Origin: Bernardetia sp963719525
GTDB lineage: Bacteria; Bacteroidota; Bacteroidia; Cytophagales; Bernardetiaceae
Reading direction: 5' to 3'
DNA: 64,000 nt
Assembly (NCBI GenBank): GCA_963719525.1
Contig: CAVRCG010000004.1
Coordinates: 2,356,001-2,420,000 of the forward strand
Part shown: piece by piece, positions 51,599-58,513 of the stretch
Numbering within the stretch: position 1 is the stretch's first letter
Layout: every line of letters begins with the position of its first letter
Program-made: the position numbers and the translations under genes
The notes under the pieces: generated by a model
Seen by the model: the letters and a program-made list of their open reading frames with translations, nothing else
Told to the model about the DNA's origin: nothing
Database searches by the model: none

Positions 51599-51690
51599 TA
51601 GAAAATGTAGTCAGAATGTAGCTCACTCTTTAGAGTGAGTTCAGCCGTGCCATAAAGTTCATTACAAAAAAAAGATAATTATATATAAAT

Positions 51691-52203
51691 ATGGAAATAG
51701 CCAACAAAGTAATAAATTCATCAATCATAACTTTTGACTTAGAAGATTTATATCCAAAAGGAGAACGAATTACGTATGACTTAAAAATTAATCTTTTTCA
51801 AGAACTTATTCTAAAAGAAAAAGAGTTTAGAGAATTTGTAAAAGATTATGATTGGAGTCGGTATGAAGGCAAGTTTGTAAACGTTGTTTGTTCGGCTGAT
51901 GCGATTGTTCCGATGTGGGCATTTATGGTTGTCGTTTTGAATATCGAACCGTTTGCAAAAAAAGTAATTATAGGAACAAATCAAGAATTAGAAAGCGAAT
52001 TGTATAGAGATATTTTTAATTCTTACGATTGGCAACACTTTCAAGGTTCAAAGGTTGTAATAAAAGGGTGTAGTAAAATCAAAATTCCTAACTATGTTTA
52101 TGGAGAAGTTACTCGCAGACTTGCACCAATTGCAAAACTGATTATGTTTGGAGAGGCGTGTAGTAGTGTTCCTGTTTATAAAAAACCTAAAACTAACGTT
52201 TAA
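51691..52203 (+). CDS. DUF2480 family protein
   Basis: A 170-residue cytoplasmic protein restricted to Bacteroidota. Family features are IITFDLEDLYPKGERITYDLK near the N-terminus, DYDWSRYEGKFVNVVCSADAIVPMWAFMVV, and GCSKIKIPNYVYGEVTRRL. Several invariant-looking residues (D, W, C, P) suggest an enzyme or metal site, but no activity is known. It stands alone, followed by tandem hairpins. Confidence 0.82.
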   Translation: MEIANKVINSSIITFDLEDLYPKGERITYDLKINLFQELILKEKEFREFVKDYDWSRYEGKFVNVVCSADAIVPMWAFMVVVLNIEPFAKKVIIGTNQELESELYRDIFNSYDWQHFQGSKVVIKGCSKIKIPNYVYGEVTRRLAPIAKLIMFGEACSSVPVYKKPKTNV

Positions 52204-52243
52204 TTACAAATTAAAAATTACGGATTACGACATTTTACTTTTA

Positions 52244-52347
52244 CCATTGTTGGTGTTTTAGCGAAGCGACACCAACAATTCATTATCATTACTCGCCATT
52301 GTTGGTGTTTTAGTGAAGCGACACCAACAATTATTATCATTACTCAT
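52244..52347. repeat. Two tandem 52-bp units, each a strong hairpin
   Basis: Units start at 52244 and 52296. Each contains TTGTTGGTGT, loop TTTAGYGAAGCG, ACACCAACAA, then ATTATCATTACTC. They lie between the DUF2480 gene and the small OB-like gene and could act as terminators or as a leader structure of the latter. Confidence 0.8.
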
Positions 52348-52381
52348 TCATTTTTTTATTTATAAATTTCAATTTTTTATT

Positions 52382-52597
52382 ATGACACATTTCAAAGGCA
52401 AAGTAGTTTATCAAGATTTAGAAGGTGGTTTTTGGGGAATTATCGCAGACGACGGCACAGAATACAAACCAGAAAATCTTGCACCCGAATTTCAAAAAGA
52501 AGGTTTGAAAGTAGAAGTAAAAGGCGAAGAATCTATGGGGTTTGGAGTTTTTATGTGGGGAACAAATATCACTATCAAAGAATGTAAAAAAATATAG
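52382..52597 (+). CDS. Small OB/SH3-like protein
   Basis: 71 residues from ATG 52382; the frame opens at 52313 inside the second hairpin unit, which makes a longer start unlikely. FKGKVVYQDLEGGFWGIIADDGTEYKPENL resembles the first strands of small beta-barrel (OB- or SH3-like) domains with a glycine-rich turn, and FGVFMWGTNITIKECKK the last strands. No family name can be given. Being short, acidic/basic balanced and single-domain, it could bind nucleic acid or glycans, but this is inference. Confidence 0.6.
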   Translation: MTHFKGKVVYQDLEGGFWGIIADDGTEYKPENLAPEFQKEGLKVEVKGEESMGFGVFMWGTNITIKECKKI

Positions 52598-52610
52598 TTG
52601 TATTTGTAAT

Positions 52611-52636
52611 GTCGCTCGTGAGGACACGAGCAACGG
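52611..52636. repeat. Palindromic repeat, covarying-stem family (CTCGT/ACGAG)
   Basis: GTCG, stem CTCGT, loop GAGGAC, stem ACGAG, CAACGG. With the inverted copy at 52685-52710 it forms a larger inverted repeat between convergent genes. Confidence 0.7.
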
Positions 52637-52684
52637 TATTTATCTTCACTTTTTAAGAAAAATAGTAAGACAAAATTAACTTTA

Positions 52685-52710
52685 CCGTTGCTCGTATCCC
52701 TACGAGCGAC
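52685..52710. repeat. Palindromic repeat, covarying-stem family, inverted copy
   Basis: CCGTTG, stem CTCGT, loop ATCCCT, stem ACGAG, CGAC: reverse-oriented relative of 52611-52636. It lies 12 bp after the end of pdxJ and may help to terminate it. Confidence 0.7.
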
Positions 52711-52721
52711 ACATACAGAAA

Positions 52722-53456
52722 CTAAATCTTCAAAGCTCGTTTATAAAGTCCAATCGTATTTTCAAGTCCTAAATACAGCGCATCACAAACGAGTGCATGA
52801 CCAATCGAAACCTCTTGTAAATACGGTAAATGTTTGGCTAAATAATTCAGATTATCCAAATCCAAATCGTGTCCTGCATTTATTCCCAAACCTAATTTGT
52901 GAGCAAATTCGGCACATTGAGCGTATTTACGAATTGCTTTTTCTGGATTTTCTTTAAAATTAGTGGCATAACTTTCTGTATAAAACTCTATTCTATCAGC
53001 ACCTGTTTTTGCAGCAGCTTCAATAAACTGATCTATCGGGTCAATAAAAATAGAAACACGAATCCCTAAGTTTTTCAAATCCGTAATTATTTCTTTTAGA
53101 TAATCTTGATGTTTTATTGTGTCCCAACCTGCATTAGAAGTCAAAACTCCGTCTGTATCTGGAACTAAAGTAGCTTGTGTAGGCTTTATTGCTTTTATGA
53201 TTTCTAAATAACGTCCTTTTTGTGGATTTCCTTCAATATTAAATTCTGTCTTGACAATCTTTGCAAGTGCAAAGGCATCATCATAACGAATATGACGCTC
53301 ATCTGGACGTGGATGAATCGTAATTCCTTGAGCTCCAAAACGCTCACAGTCTTGTACTACCTTTATTAAATCTGGATTATTTCCTCCTCGTGCATTGCGT
53401 AGAGTAGCAAATTTGTTGATGTTTACGCTTAATTTGGATTGAATAAGTTGAGTCAT
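52722..53456 (-). CDS. pdxJ: Pyridoxine 5'-phosphate synthase
   Basis: Condenses 1-deoxy-xylulose 5-phosphate with 3-amino-2-oxopropyl phosphate to pyridoxine 5'-phosphate. About 244 residues of TIM barrel: LSVNINKFATLRNARGG, AQGITIHPRPDERHIRYDD (catalytic His), FNIEGNP with the catalytic glutamate, ATLVPDTDGVLTSNAGWD, VSIFIDPI, IEFYTESYA, LGINAGHDLDLDNL and VSIGHALVCDAL. ATG 53456 is the natural start; the longer frame (53537) runs through a palindromic repeat. It pairs functionally with pdxH at 7.5 kb. Confidence 0.95.
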   Translation of the reverse strand: MTQLIQSKLSVNINKFATLRNARGGNNPDLIKVVQDCERFGAQGITIHPRPDERHIRYDDAFALAKIVKTEFNIEGNPQKGRYLEIIKAIKPTQATLVPDTDGVLTSNAGWDTIKHQDYLKEIITDLKNLGIRVSIFIDPIDQFIEAAAKTGADRIEFYTESYATNFKENPEKAIRKYAQCAEFAHKLGLGINAGHDLDLDNLNYLAKHLPYLQEVSIGHALVCDALYLGLENTIGLYKRALKI

Positions 53457-53470
53457 TTTGATAAAATTGT

Positions 53471-53496
53471 GTCGTTGGTAAGGATACCAACAACGG
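53471..53496. repeat. Palindromic repeat, covarying-stem family (TTGGT/ACCAA)
   Basis: GTCG, stem TTGGT, loop AAGGAT, stem ACCAA, CAACGG: same flanks as 52611-52636 with a different but complementary stem. It lies directly upstream of the pdxJ start codon, within its leader. Confidence 0.7.
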
Positions 53497-53574
53497 CGAA
53501 GGAATTTTTTGTAATTGATTGCTATTTTTATATTCAAAATTACAAATTATTTGTTTCTCCTCATTATTATAAAC

Positions 53575-55647
53575 TTATATTCTAAATCCCATTACTAAAA
53601 TATCATCAATTTGAGCAATTCTACCTTTATCTCTCCATTCAAAAAGCGTGTTTTCTAAGATTTGTTTTTGCTCTTCAAAAGGTAGTTTATGATTTTTTTG
53701 TAGTAGAGTTTTTAATCTTTTACGCATAAATTTTTTATTATTTTCTCCTCCAAATTGGTCTTGATAACCATCAGAATACATGTAATAAGAGGTTTGATTA
53801 TCAACTTCTATTATACTATCTTCAAAATAAATTCCTTCTGTCTTCAGAGAACCTCCAATACTAAACCTACTTCCTTTATATTCTGTAATCTGTCTATCTT
53901 TTATAGTTATTAATGGATTTTTAGCTCCTGAAAAACAAATTTTATTATCAGATCTATTTATTACACATAATGAAATATCCATTCCATCACGATTTTTTGT
54001 TTCTTTTTGTTTTAATGTAGACACAACTTCTTGATGCAAATTCATCAAAATTTTAGAAGCCGAAATATAATTATTATCTGTAATAATTTCGTGTAATAAA
54101 TTAATTCCTATCATTGCCATAAGCGACCCCGGAACGCCGTGTCCTGTACAATCTGCGACAGCCAGAAACGTATAATTTTCTTTTTTTAAGAAGAAATAAA
54201 AATCTCCACTCACTACATCTTTAGGCAAATAGAACGTGAAACAATCTTCAAAATAATCACAAATCTGGTTTTGAGAAGGTAAAACGGCTTCTTGAATGCG
54301 TTTTGCATAATTAAGACTATTTGTAATAGCCAAATTTTTTGATTCGATTTCTGTGTTTTGTCTTTCTACTGTTTCTACTGTATTTGATAATGCCTCATTT
54401 ATTTGTGCTAACTCTTCATTACTTTCATTGAGTTTTTGGGTACGTTCTTTTACTTTTGTTTCTAGTTCTTCTTTTGATATTTTTTCTACTGAAAGAGCCT
54501 TTTTTGTTGCTAAATCTTTTTCTTTTCGGATAATTCTATACCTATCAGCCAGTGCAATTGAAATCAAGACTACTTCTAAAGCCGAACCTATATTTGCACC
54601 GTGATTTGTAAGAAAATTAATAGGTAATGTTCCACTATTGCGAAGCGTAATCATAAGACCTCCAATAATATACGCACTCCAAGCCAAGACGAAAAAACGA
54701 GCAAATTTATTTCCTTTTATCCAACAATAAATTCCTGTAAATAATAAAGTAATAGAAAATATCTTTGTAATCGTATTTATAGCTCCTTCCCAAACAAGAT
54801 AATTTATTGGGTAAGAAATAGCTGCAAGAATAATTAGGACCAAAAAAAGTCTATACAACCGAAGAAAACTCTTTTTTAGTTGTAAAAAATTTATTGTGAA
54901 AATTGAAGCCGTAATTACTGTCGCAACCATAGCAGCACGAGTAAAGTAGATGTTTGCAACAGCAAAATTTGGATAGATGTATTTGAATAAATAGCCACTT
55001 ACACCTGCAAAAGTAAGGAAAGTAAAAAGAATTGTAAGGACATAATACAGATAGTTTGTATCTCTAATTATCAGGAAAATAACTAAATTATAAAGCATCA
55101 TCACTAAGAGAATACCAAAATAAATACCGTGTCCGATATGACTATCCTTTCCTTCTTGATGTGTTTTTTCTTTCGTTAGAATATAAATAGGCAATAAAAT
55201 GGGGTAATTAGAACGAACACGCAAATAACAAATTACCTCTTCATTTTGAGAAATGTCTAAAGGAAAAGCAAAGCTATTATTTTTTACTTCTCCACGAGAA
55301 TTATAAGGAAAAAGCCAACCTGTTTGAGAATAACTTATCAAACTATCGTATTTTTTCTGATAAAAATTAATGCTATCTGTGAAAGGCATATCCAAAATAA
55401 ACTGCCAGTCATTGACATTACTCTTGTTAGAAATTTTTACTTTCAACCAAATAGGGGCAGACAAATAACCCAAATTGAGGTGTTTGGAGGGATTTTTTTT
55501 CCATTTAGAATCAAAATCTTTACTACTTATTTCTTCAAATGTATATTCTTTTTTTTCGGAATCTATAAAATAAGACAACGAACTTCCCAGACTAGCAATA
55601 TCATTTTCTTCTTCTAAAACAATAGTTTGAGAAAAGACATTAGACAT
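53575..55647 (-). CDS. 7TMR-DISM sensor with SpoIIE/PP2C phosphatase output; 5' end cut by an insertion sequence
   Basis: A 690-residue membrane signalling protein. Residues about 25-160 form a 7TMR-DISMED2 extracellular sensor (LNLGYLSAPIWLKVKISN, WQFILDMPFTDSINFYQ), about 175-385 seven membrane helices (GILLVMMLYNLVIFLI onwards), about 390-450 a coiled coil, and about 455-690 a SpoIIE/PP2C-type serine phosphatase (DVVSGDFYFFLK, AVADCTGHGVPGSLMAMIG, MYSDGYQDQFGG) with its metal aspartates. The current ATG (55647-55645) lies inside the end of the adjacent insertion sequence, and the frame starts MSNVFSQT, which is only the tail of a signal peptide. The missing part is on the far side of the element (56704-56783). 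Membrane insertion of the shortened protein is doubtful. Confidence 0.85.
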   Translation of the reverse strand: MSNVFSQTIVLEEENDIASLGSSLSYFIDSEKKEYTFEEISSKDFDSKWKKNPSKHLNLGYLSAPIWLKVKISNKSNVNDWQFILDMPFTDSINFYQKKYDSLISYSQTGWLFPYNSRGEVKNNSFAFPLDISQNEEVICYLRVRSNYPILLPIYILTKEKTHQEGKDSHIGHGIYFGILLVMMLYNLVIFLIIRDTNYLYYVLTILFTFLTFAGVSGYLFKYIYPNFAVANIYFTRAAMVATVITASIFTINFLQLKKSFLRLYRLFLVLIILAAISYPINYLVWEGAINTITKIFSITLLFTGIYCWIKGNKFARFFVLAWSAYIIGGLMITLRNSGTLPINFLTNHGANIGSALEVVLISIALADRYRIIRKEKDLATKKALSVEKISKEELETKVKERTQKLNESNEELAQINEALSNTVETVERQNTEIESKNLAITNSLNYAKRIQEAVLPSQNQICDYFEDCFTFYLPKDVVSGDFYFFLKKENYTFLAVADCTGHGVPGSLMAMIGINLLHEIITDNNYISASKILMNLHQEVVSTLKQKETKNRDGMDISLCVINRSDNKICFSGAKNPLITIKDRQITEYKGSRFSIGGSLKTEGIYFEDSIIEVDNQTSYYMYSDGYQDQFGGENNKKFMRKRLKTLLQKNHKLPFEEQKQILENTLFEWRDKGRIAQIDDILVMGFRI

Positions 55648-56701
55648 TATATTTTAGAATTTTTTTTATGCTTAAAGCTATTTTAACATTTTTTAAATTT
55701 TTGATACAAAAACAGGTTTGTTTTTTTTACATCTTAGATTAATCCTAAAATTATGTAGGGCACAAGCTGTTTCCATTACCTTATCTCTAGCTCCTTCTTT
55801 CCAATTTCTAAAGCATTCTTTAACCACTCTAAGTCGTTTTACTGCTCCTATACTATGTTCTACATATACTCTAAATTGACTGATACTTTTATTGTACTTT
55901 TTTTCTTTTTCAGTTAAGTCTATGTTCTTCTTTTTCTTAATAGGTTGTAGAACTACTGCTCCTTCTACTTGATGTCCTTGGTAACCAGTATCTTGCCAAA
56001 GGAAACGTAGCTGTCCATCTTCTAATTCAGGAAACTGAAAAGGAACTTCATTACAAATACCCTTATCATGTTTACTTCCTTGATAGGTTTCACTTAAATA
56101 TATAATTTTACCTTCAAAATTACTAAGAAGGTTATTTTTTACTGAATGTCCTTTTTTTTTCCACTATAATGACTTTTTTGTTCTTCATAGTCTAAAGAAC
56201 GAGGTATTTCACGTTCAGTAGCATCTAACAAAAGATGTTCTTCTTCTTGATGTTTTTCTAAATAGTCATGTAAAACGTCAACATTGCGAATAGGTGTAAA
56301 ACCACTTTCTTTTAAAGTTTTAGATAAAACAACTTCTATTTTTTGCACCCATAAATTAGCTTGAGATTGTTTCATGTCAAAACTAGCAGCTAGAGCTTCT
56401 TGAATAGGATTATTTTTATAATAATACAATATAAAAAATAATTTATGAGCTACAGTAGGAAGCTTACCACGACCAGATGTACTTGCTTTGTTAGAACGGT
56501 AAGAACCATTATACAAATAAGTTGTATTATGCTCCTGCCAACCCTTCGAAAAGTACAACAATAAGTTGTCAAACTCTTCGACATTGAAGCTAGTCAAAGC
56601 TTGAAATTGTTTATTATCTAAACGTAGTTTTTCGTAATTCATCACTTTTTTGAAAATTTTGAGTAACTTGCAAAGTTAATAAATTATTACAATATAATGT
56701 C
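55643..56701 (-). mobile_element. IS5-family type insertion sequence, 1059 bp
   Basis: Terminal inverted repeats GACATTATATTTTA and its complement with one mismatch (left 55643 on, right ending 56701), flanked by TA (55641-55642, 56702-56703). It contains one transposase gene in two overlapping frames. Removing the element and one TA restores an uninterrupted frame of the flanking sensor-phosphatase gene, which fixes the boundaries. Confidence 0.85.
55693..56642 (-). CDS. IS5-type DDE transposase made through a -1 frameshift
   Basis: Frame 1 (56642-56139) encodes an N-terminal helix-turn-helix-like part (FDNLLLYF, PVAHKLFFILYYYKNNP-like region, FDMKQSQANLWVQKIE) and the first catalytic aspartate in HLLLDATEREI. 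It ends just after a run of nine A followed by G. Slipping back one base at A-AAA-AAG continues as KGHSVKNNLL in the second frame to the stop at 55693-55695. This carries FLWQDTGYQG (second aspartate) and FRVYVEHSIGAVKRLRV (glutamate), completing the DDE triad of the DDE_Tnp_4 / ISL2-like group. The full product would be about 316 residues. The GTG/ATG start lies 59 bp inside the right end. Confidence 0.85.
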
Positions 56702-56703
56702 TA

Positions 56704-56783
56704 TTAGTAAAACAGGCAGTACACAAAAAAAGTACTACAAAAAGTTTGATATATAATGTAGTGATGAGAAAACTATATTTCAA
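56704..56783 (-). pseudogene. Detached signal-peptide segment of the sensor-phosphatase gene
   Basis: From a TTG at 56783 the minus strand reads LKYSFLITTLYIKLFVVLFL then CTACFT, a classic signal peptide, ending at the insertion site. Joined across the element it continues N-N-V-F-S-Q-T-I-V in the exact frame of 53575-55647, with a plausible cleavage after FSQ. No ATG is in frame before the TTG, and a TAA lies 24 bp upstream of it. Confidence 0.75.
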
Positions 56784-56871
56784 GACAGGTAATATTTTTT
56801 ACTAAAATAATAATCAATCCTAAATTTAAGTAAATAGAAAAGATAAAACATTATTTTCAATGAAAAACTTT

Positions 56872-57055
56872 TTAAATCTTAAATCCCATTACCAAAATAT
56901 CATCTATTTGAGCAATTCTACCTTTATTTCTCCATTCAGAAAGTGTGCTTTCTAAGATTTGTTTTTGCTCTTCAAAAGGTAATTTATGAATAAATTGTAA
57001 TAGTTTTTCAAACGTAACATCTTGTGTAATCTGCAACAGCTAAAAATAGACTTTT
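56872..57055 (-). pseudogene. Remnant of a second SpoIIE-type phosphatase gene
   Basis: The minus strand reads FIHKLPFEEQKQILESTLSE then WRNKGRIAQIDDILVMGFKI and a stop, almost the same as the C-terminus of the intact phosphatase (LPFEEQKQILENTLFEW). About 57031-57052 matches the LAVAD-T part of the same domain, in another frame, so the middle is deleted. It is a decayed paralogue or leftover of a tandem duplication. Confidence 0.75.
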
Positions 57056-57081
57056 TCATTTTAAAGAAAGAAGAACGATTT

Positions 57082-57909
57082 TTACTGAAACAAGCCACTC
57101 TTAATTTTATTAAACCTCTTCAAAATAACCAAGTAAATAGGAGGTTTACTTTTGTCTGTTTTTTCTTTTATTTCTCCTCTTACAAACGGAAAATACAAAA
57201 CACGTCTTCTACTTGCTTCTCCATGTTCTGGACATTCTGCGACACGATGCCAAATTCTAGCATCATGAATTGTCAAATCTCCTGCTTTAGCTTCCACACA
57301 ATATTCTTTTTTATCTTGACGGTGGTCTATAAAGTGCCATTTTTTGAATAACATGCTTGAAATAGATTGTAGATGAGAACCCAATAGCAAACGCAAACCT
57401 CCCCTACTTTTTTGGCAGTCGTCTAAATGAATGCCGATATTATAATACAGTTTTGGTTTTTCAAGCACCCAAAAATCCCTACCACTATCTGTATGCCAGC
57501 CTAATTTCTTTTTAGAATCTTGATTTTCTTTTTTTAGATAATGATTAAAAACTGCGCCATCGTTTTCTTTTTCTCCTATTCTAAATTCTTCTCCTACTAC
57601 TTCAATAATTGACTTTAGTTTGTTCATTAATCCAGAATCATCAAAATAAGAGGTGTTCAAAGACATAAAAGGGCTTCTTTGTATCATCGTTTTTCCATCT
57701 AAATCTTGTCCATACAAAACAGGAACTCCAAACATTTGTTCTTTATTTTCTGCTATCCATTTTTTTTCTATAACTGCCTGTGTTTGTATTATTTCCTCTA
57801 CTTCTTTTGATGAAATATAATTTCTAATATGTAAAAAGCCAGTTTCTTGTATTGCTTTCTTGTAATTTTGTAGTTGATTATTGTCCCATTTTTCAAAAAT
57901 AAGTTGCAT
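57082..57909 (-). CDS. Phytanoyl-CoA dioxygenase (PhyH) family protein
   Basis: A 275-residue Fe(II)/2-oxoglutarate-dependent oxygenase-like protein. The iron-binding H-x-D lies in LGWHTDSGRDFW and the distal histidine probably in TIHDARIWHRVAECPEHG, with the arginine for 2-oxoglutarate in ASRRRVLYFPF. The N-terminal GFLHIRNYISSKEVEEII helix is typical of PhyH proteins. Substrate unknown; the family includes halogenases, hydroxylases of lipids and small molecules. It is isolated, with the phosphatase remnant on one side and a 600-bp non-coding stretch on the other. Confidence 0.75.
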   Translation of the reverse strand: MQLIFEKWDNNQLQNYKKAIQETGFLHIRNYISSKEVEEIIQTQAVIEKKWIAENKEQMFGVPVLYGQDLDGKTMIQRSPFMSLNTSYFDDSGLMNKLKSIIEVVGEEFRIGEKENDGAVFNHYLKKENQDSKKKLGWHTDSGRDFWVLEKPKLYYNIGIHLDDCQKSRGGLRLLLGSHLQSISSMLFKKWHFIDHRQDKKEYCVEAKAGDLTIHDARIWHRVAECPEHGEASRRRVLYFPFVRGEIKEKTDKSKPPIYLVILKRFNKIKSGLFQ

Positions 57910-58046
57910 ATATTTTGTCTTGATTAAAACACAAATTAAACAGATTGAAATTATTTTTCAAATAAAATGTAAAAGCAACCTAAAATCAATTTCCTACATC
58001 TAGTTTCTAAATTAGTGATTCTAATTACTTTTTTAATTGTTGGAAC

Positions 58047-58082
58047 AAAAAAATCAACTTCTTTTGGAAGTTGATTTTTTTA
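58047..58082. terminator. Orphan terminator-like hairpin
   Basis: AAATCAACTTC pairs perfectly with GAAGTTGATTT, T run on one side and A run on the other. No gene ends nearby: it sits upstream of the PhyH gene and far upstream of the photolyase gene. The gap 57910-58513 otherwise holds M1 copy 4 and the hairpin at 58481. Confidence 0.55.
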
Positions 58083-58225
58083 TTTGAAAATTATTTGTTG
58101 TCCTAACATAGTATTATACAACCAAAAAAAAAGTAAAAAAAAATACTAAACAGGCAAAAAAGCAAAACCCACAACTATGAAACAGAAGGGTTTTATAGAA
58201 TAAATGAAAGTATTCCTTAATCTAA

Positions 58226-58419
58226 CTGATGTTACGCAACATCAAAGTTTAGAGAAATTTAGACCAAACCCACGAATTTATTCGTGGGAAAGTAACCACT
58301 ACTTTTTACATGAATCTACTTTTCCGTTTTTAGAATAGAGTAGAAACAAAAAAACGAAGAAGGTGGTGGTAGCTTCCACGAATAAATTCGTGGGTTTCAT
58401 TTTAATTGCGTAACATCAG
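58226..58419. repeat. M1-family mobile hairpin element, copy 4
   Basis: 194 bp, TIRs CTGATGTTACGCAA and TTGCGTAACATCAG perfect, flanked by the 6-bp direct repeat ATCTAA (58220-58225, 58420-58425). It is about 21 bp shorter than copy 3, lacking an AT-rich stretch in the middle. Otherwise nearly identical to copy 3, so a recent insertion. Confidence 0.88.
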
Positions 58420-58480
58420 ATCTAAGATAAAAGCTTGTTCAGCAACAACCAATTTTGTGTTTAAATTTTTCTCTAAAAAC

Positions 58481-58507
58481 AAAACACTATTGTACAAATA
58501 GTGTTTT
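58481..58507 (+). promoter_or_regulatory. Hairpin with T run directly before the photolyase start codon
   Basis: AAAACACTATT pairs with AATAGTGTTTT, followed by TT, GA and ATTATG; the ATG is at 58514. This is a terminator-like structure ending 6 bp before the start codon, so it may be an attenuator or translational control element, or the end of a decayed upstream gene. Confidence 0.45.
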
Positions 58508-58513
58508 TTGATT

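Noticed and set aside
53575..57060. Prophage or conjugative element
   Set aside because: Only one insertion sequence is present; no phage structural, relaxase or integrase genes were seen anywhere in the window.
57022..57351. 109-aa plus-strand frame
   Set aside because: Lies almost entirely antisense to the PhyH gene and the phosphatase remnant; composition is that of a shadow frame.
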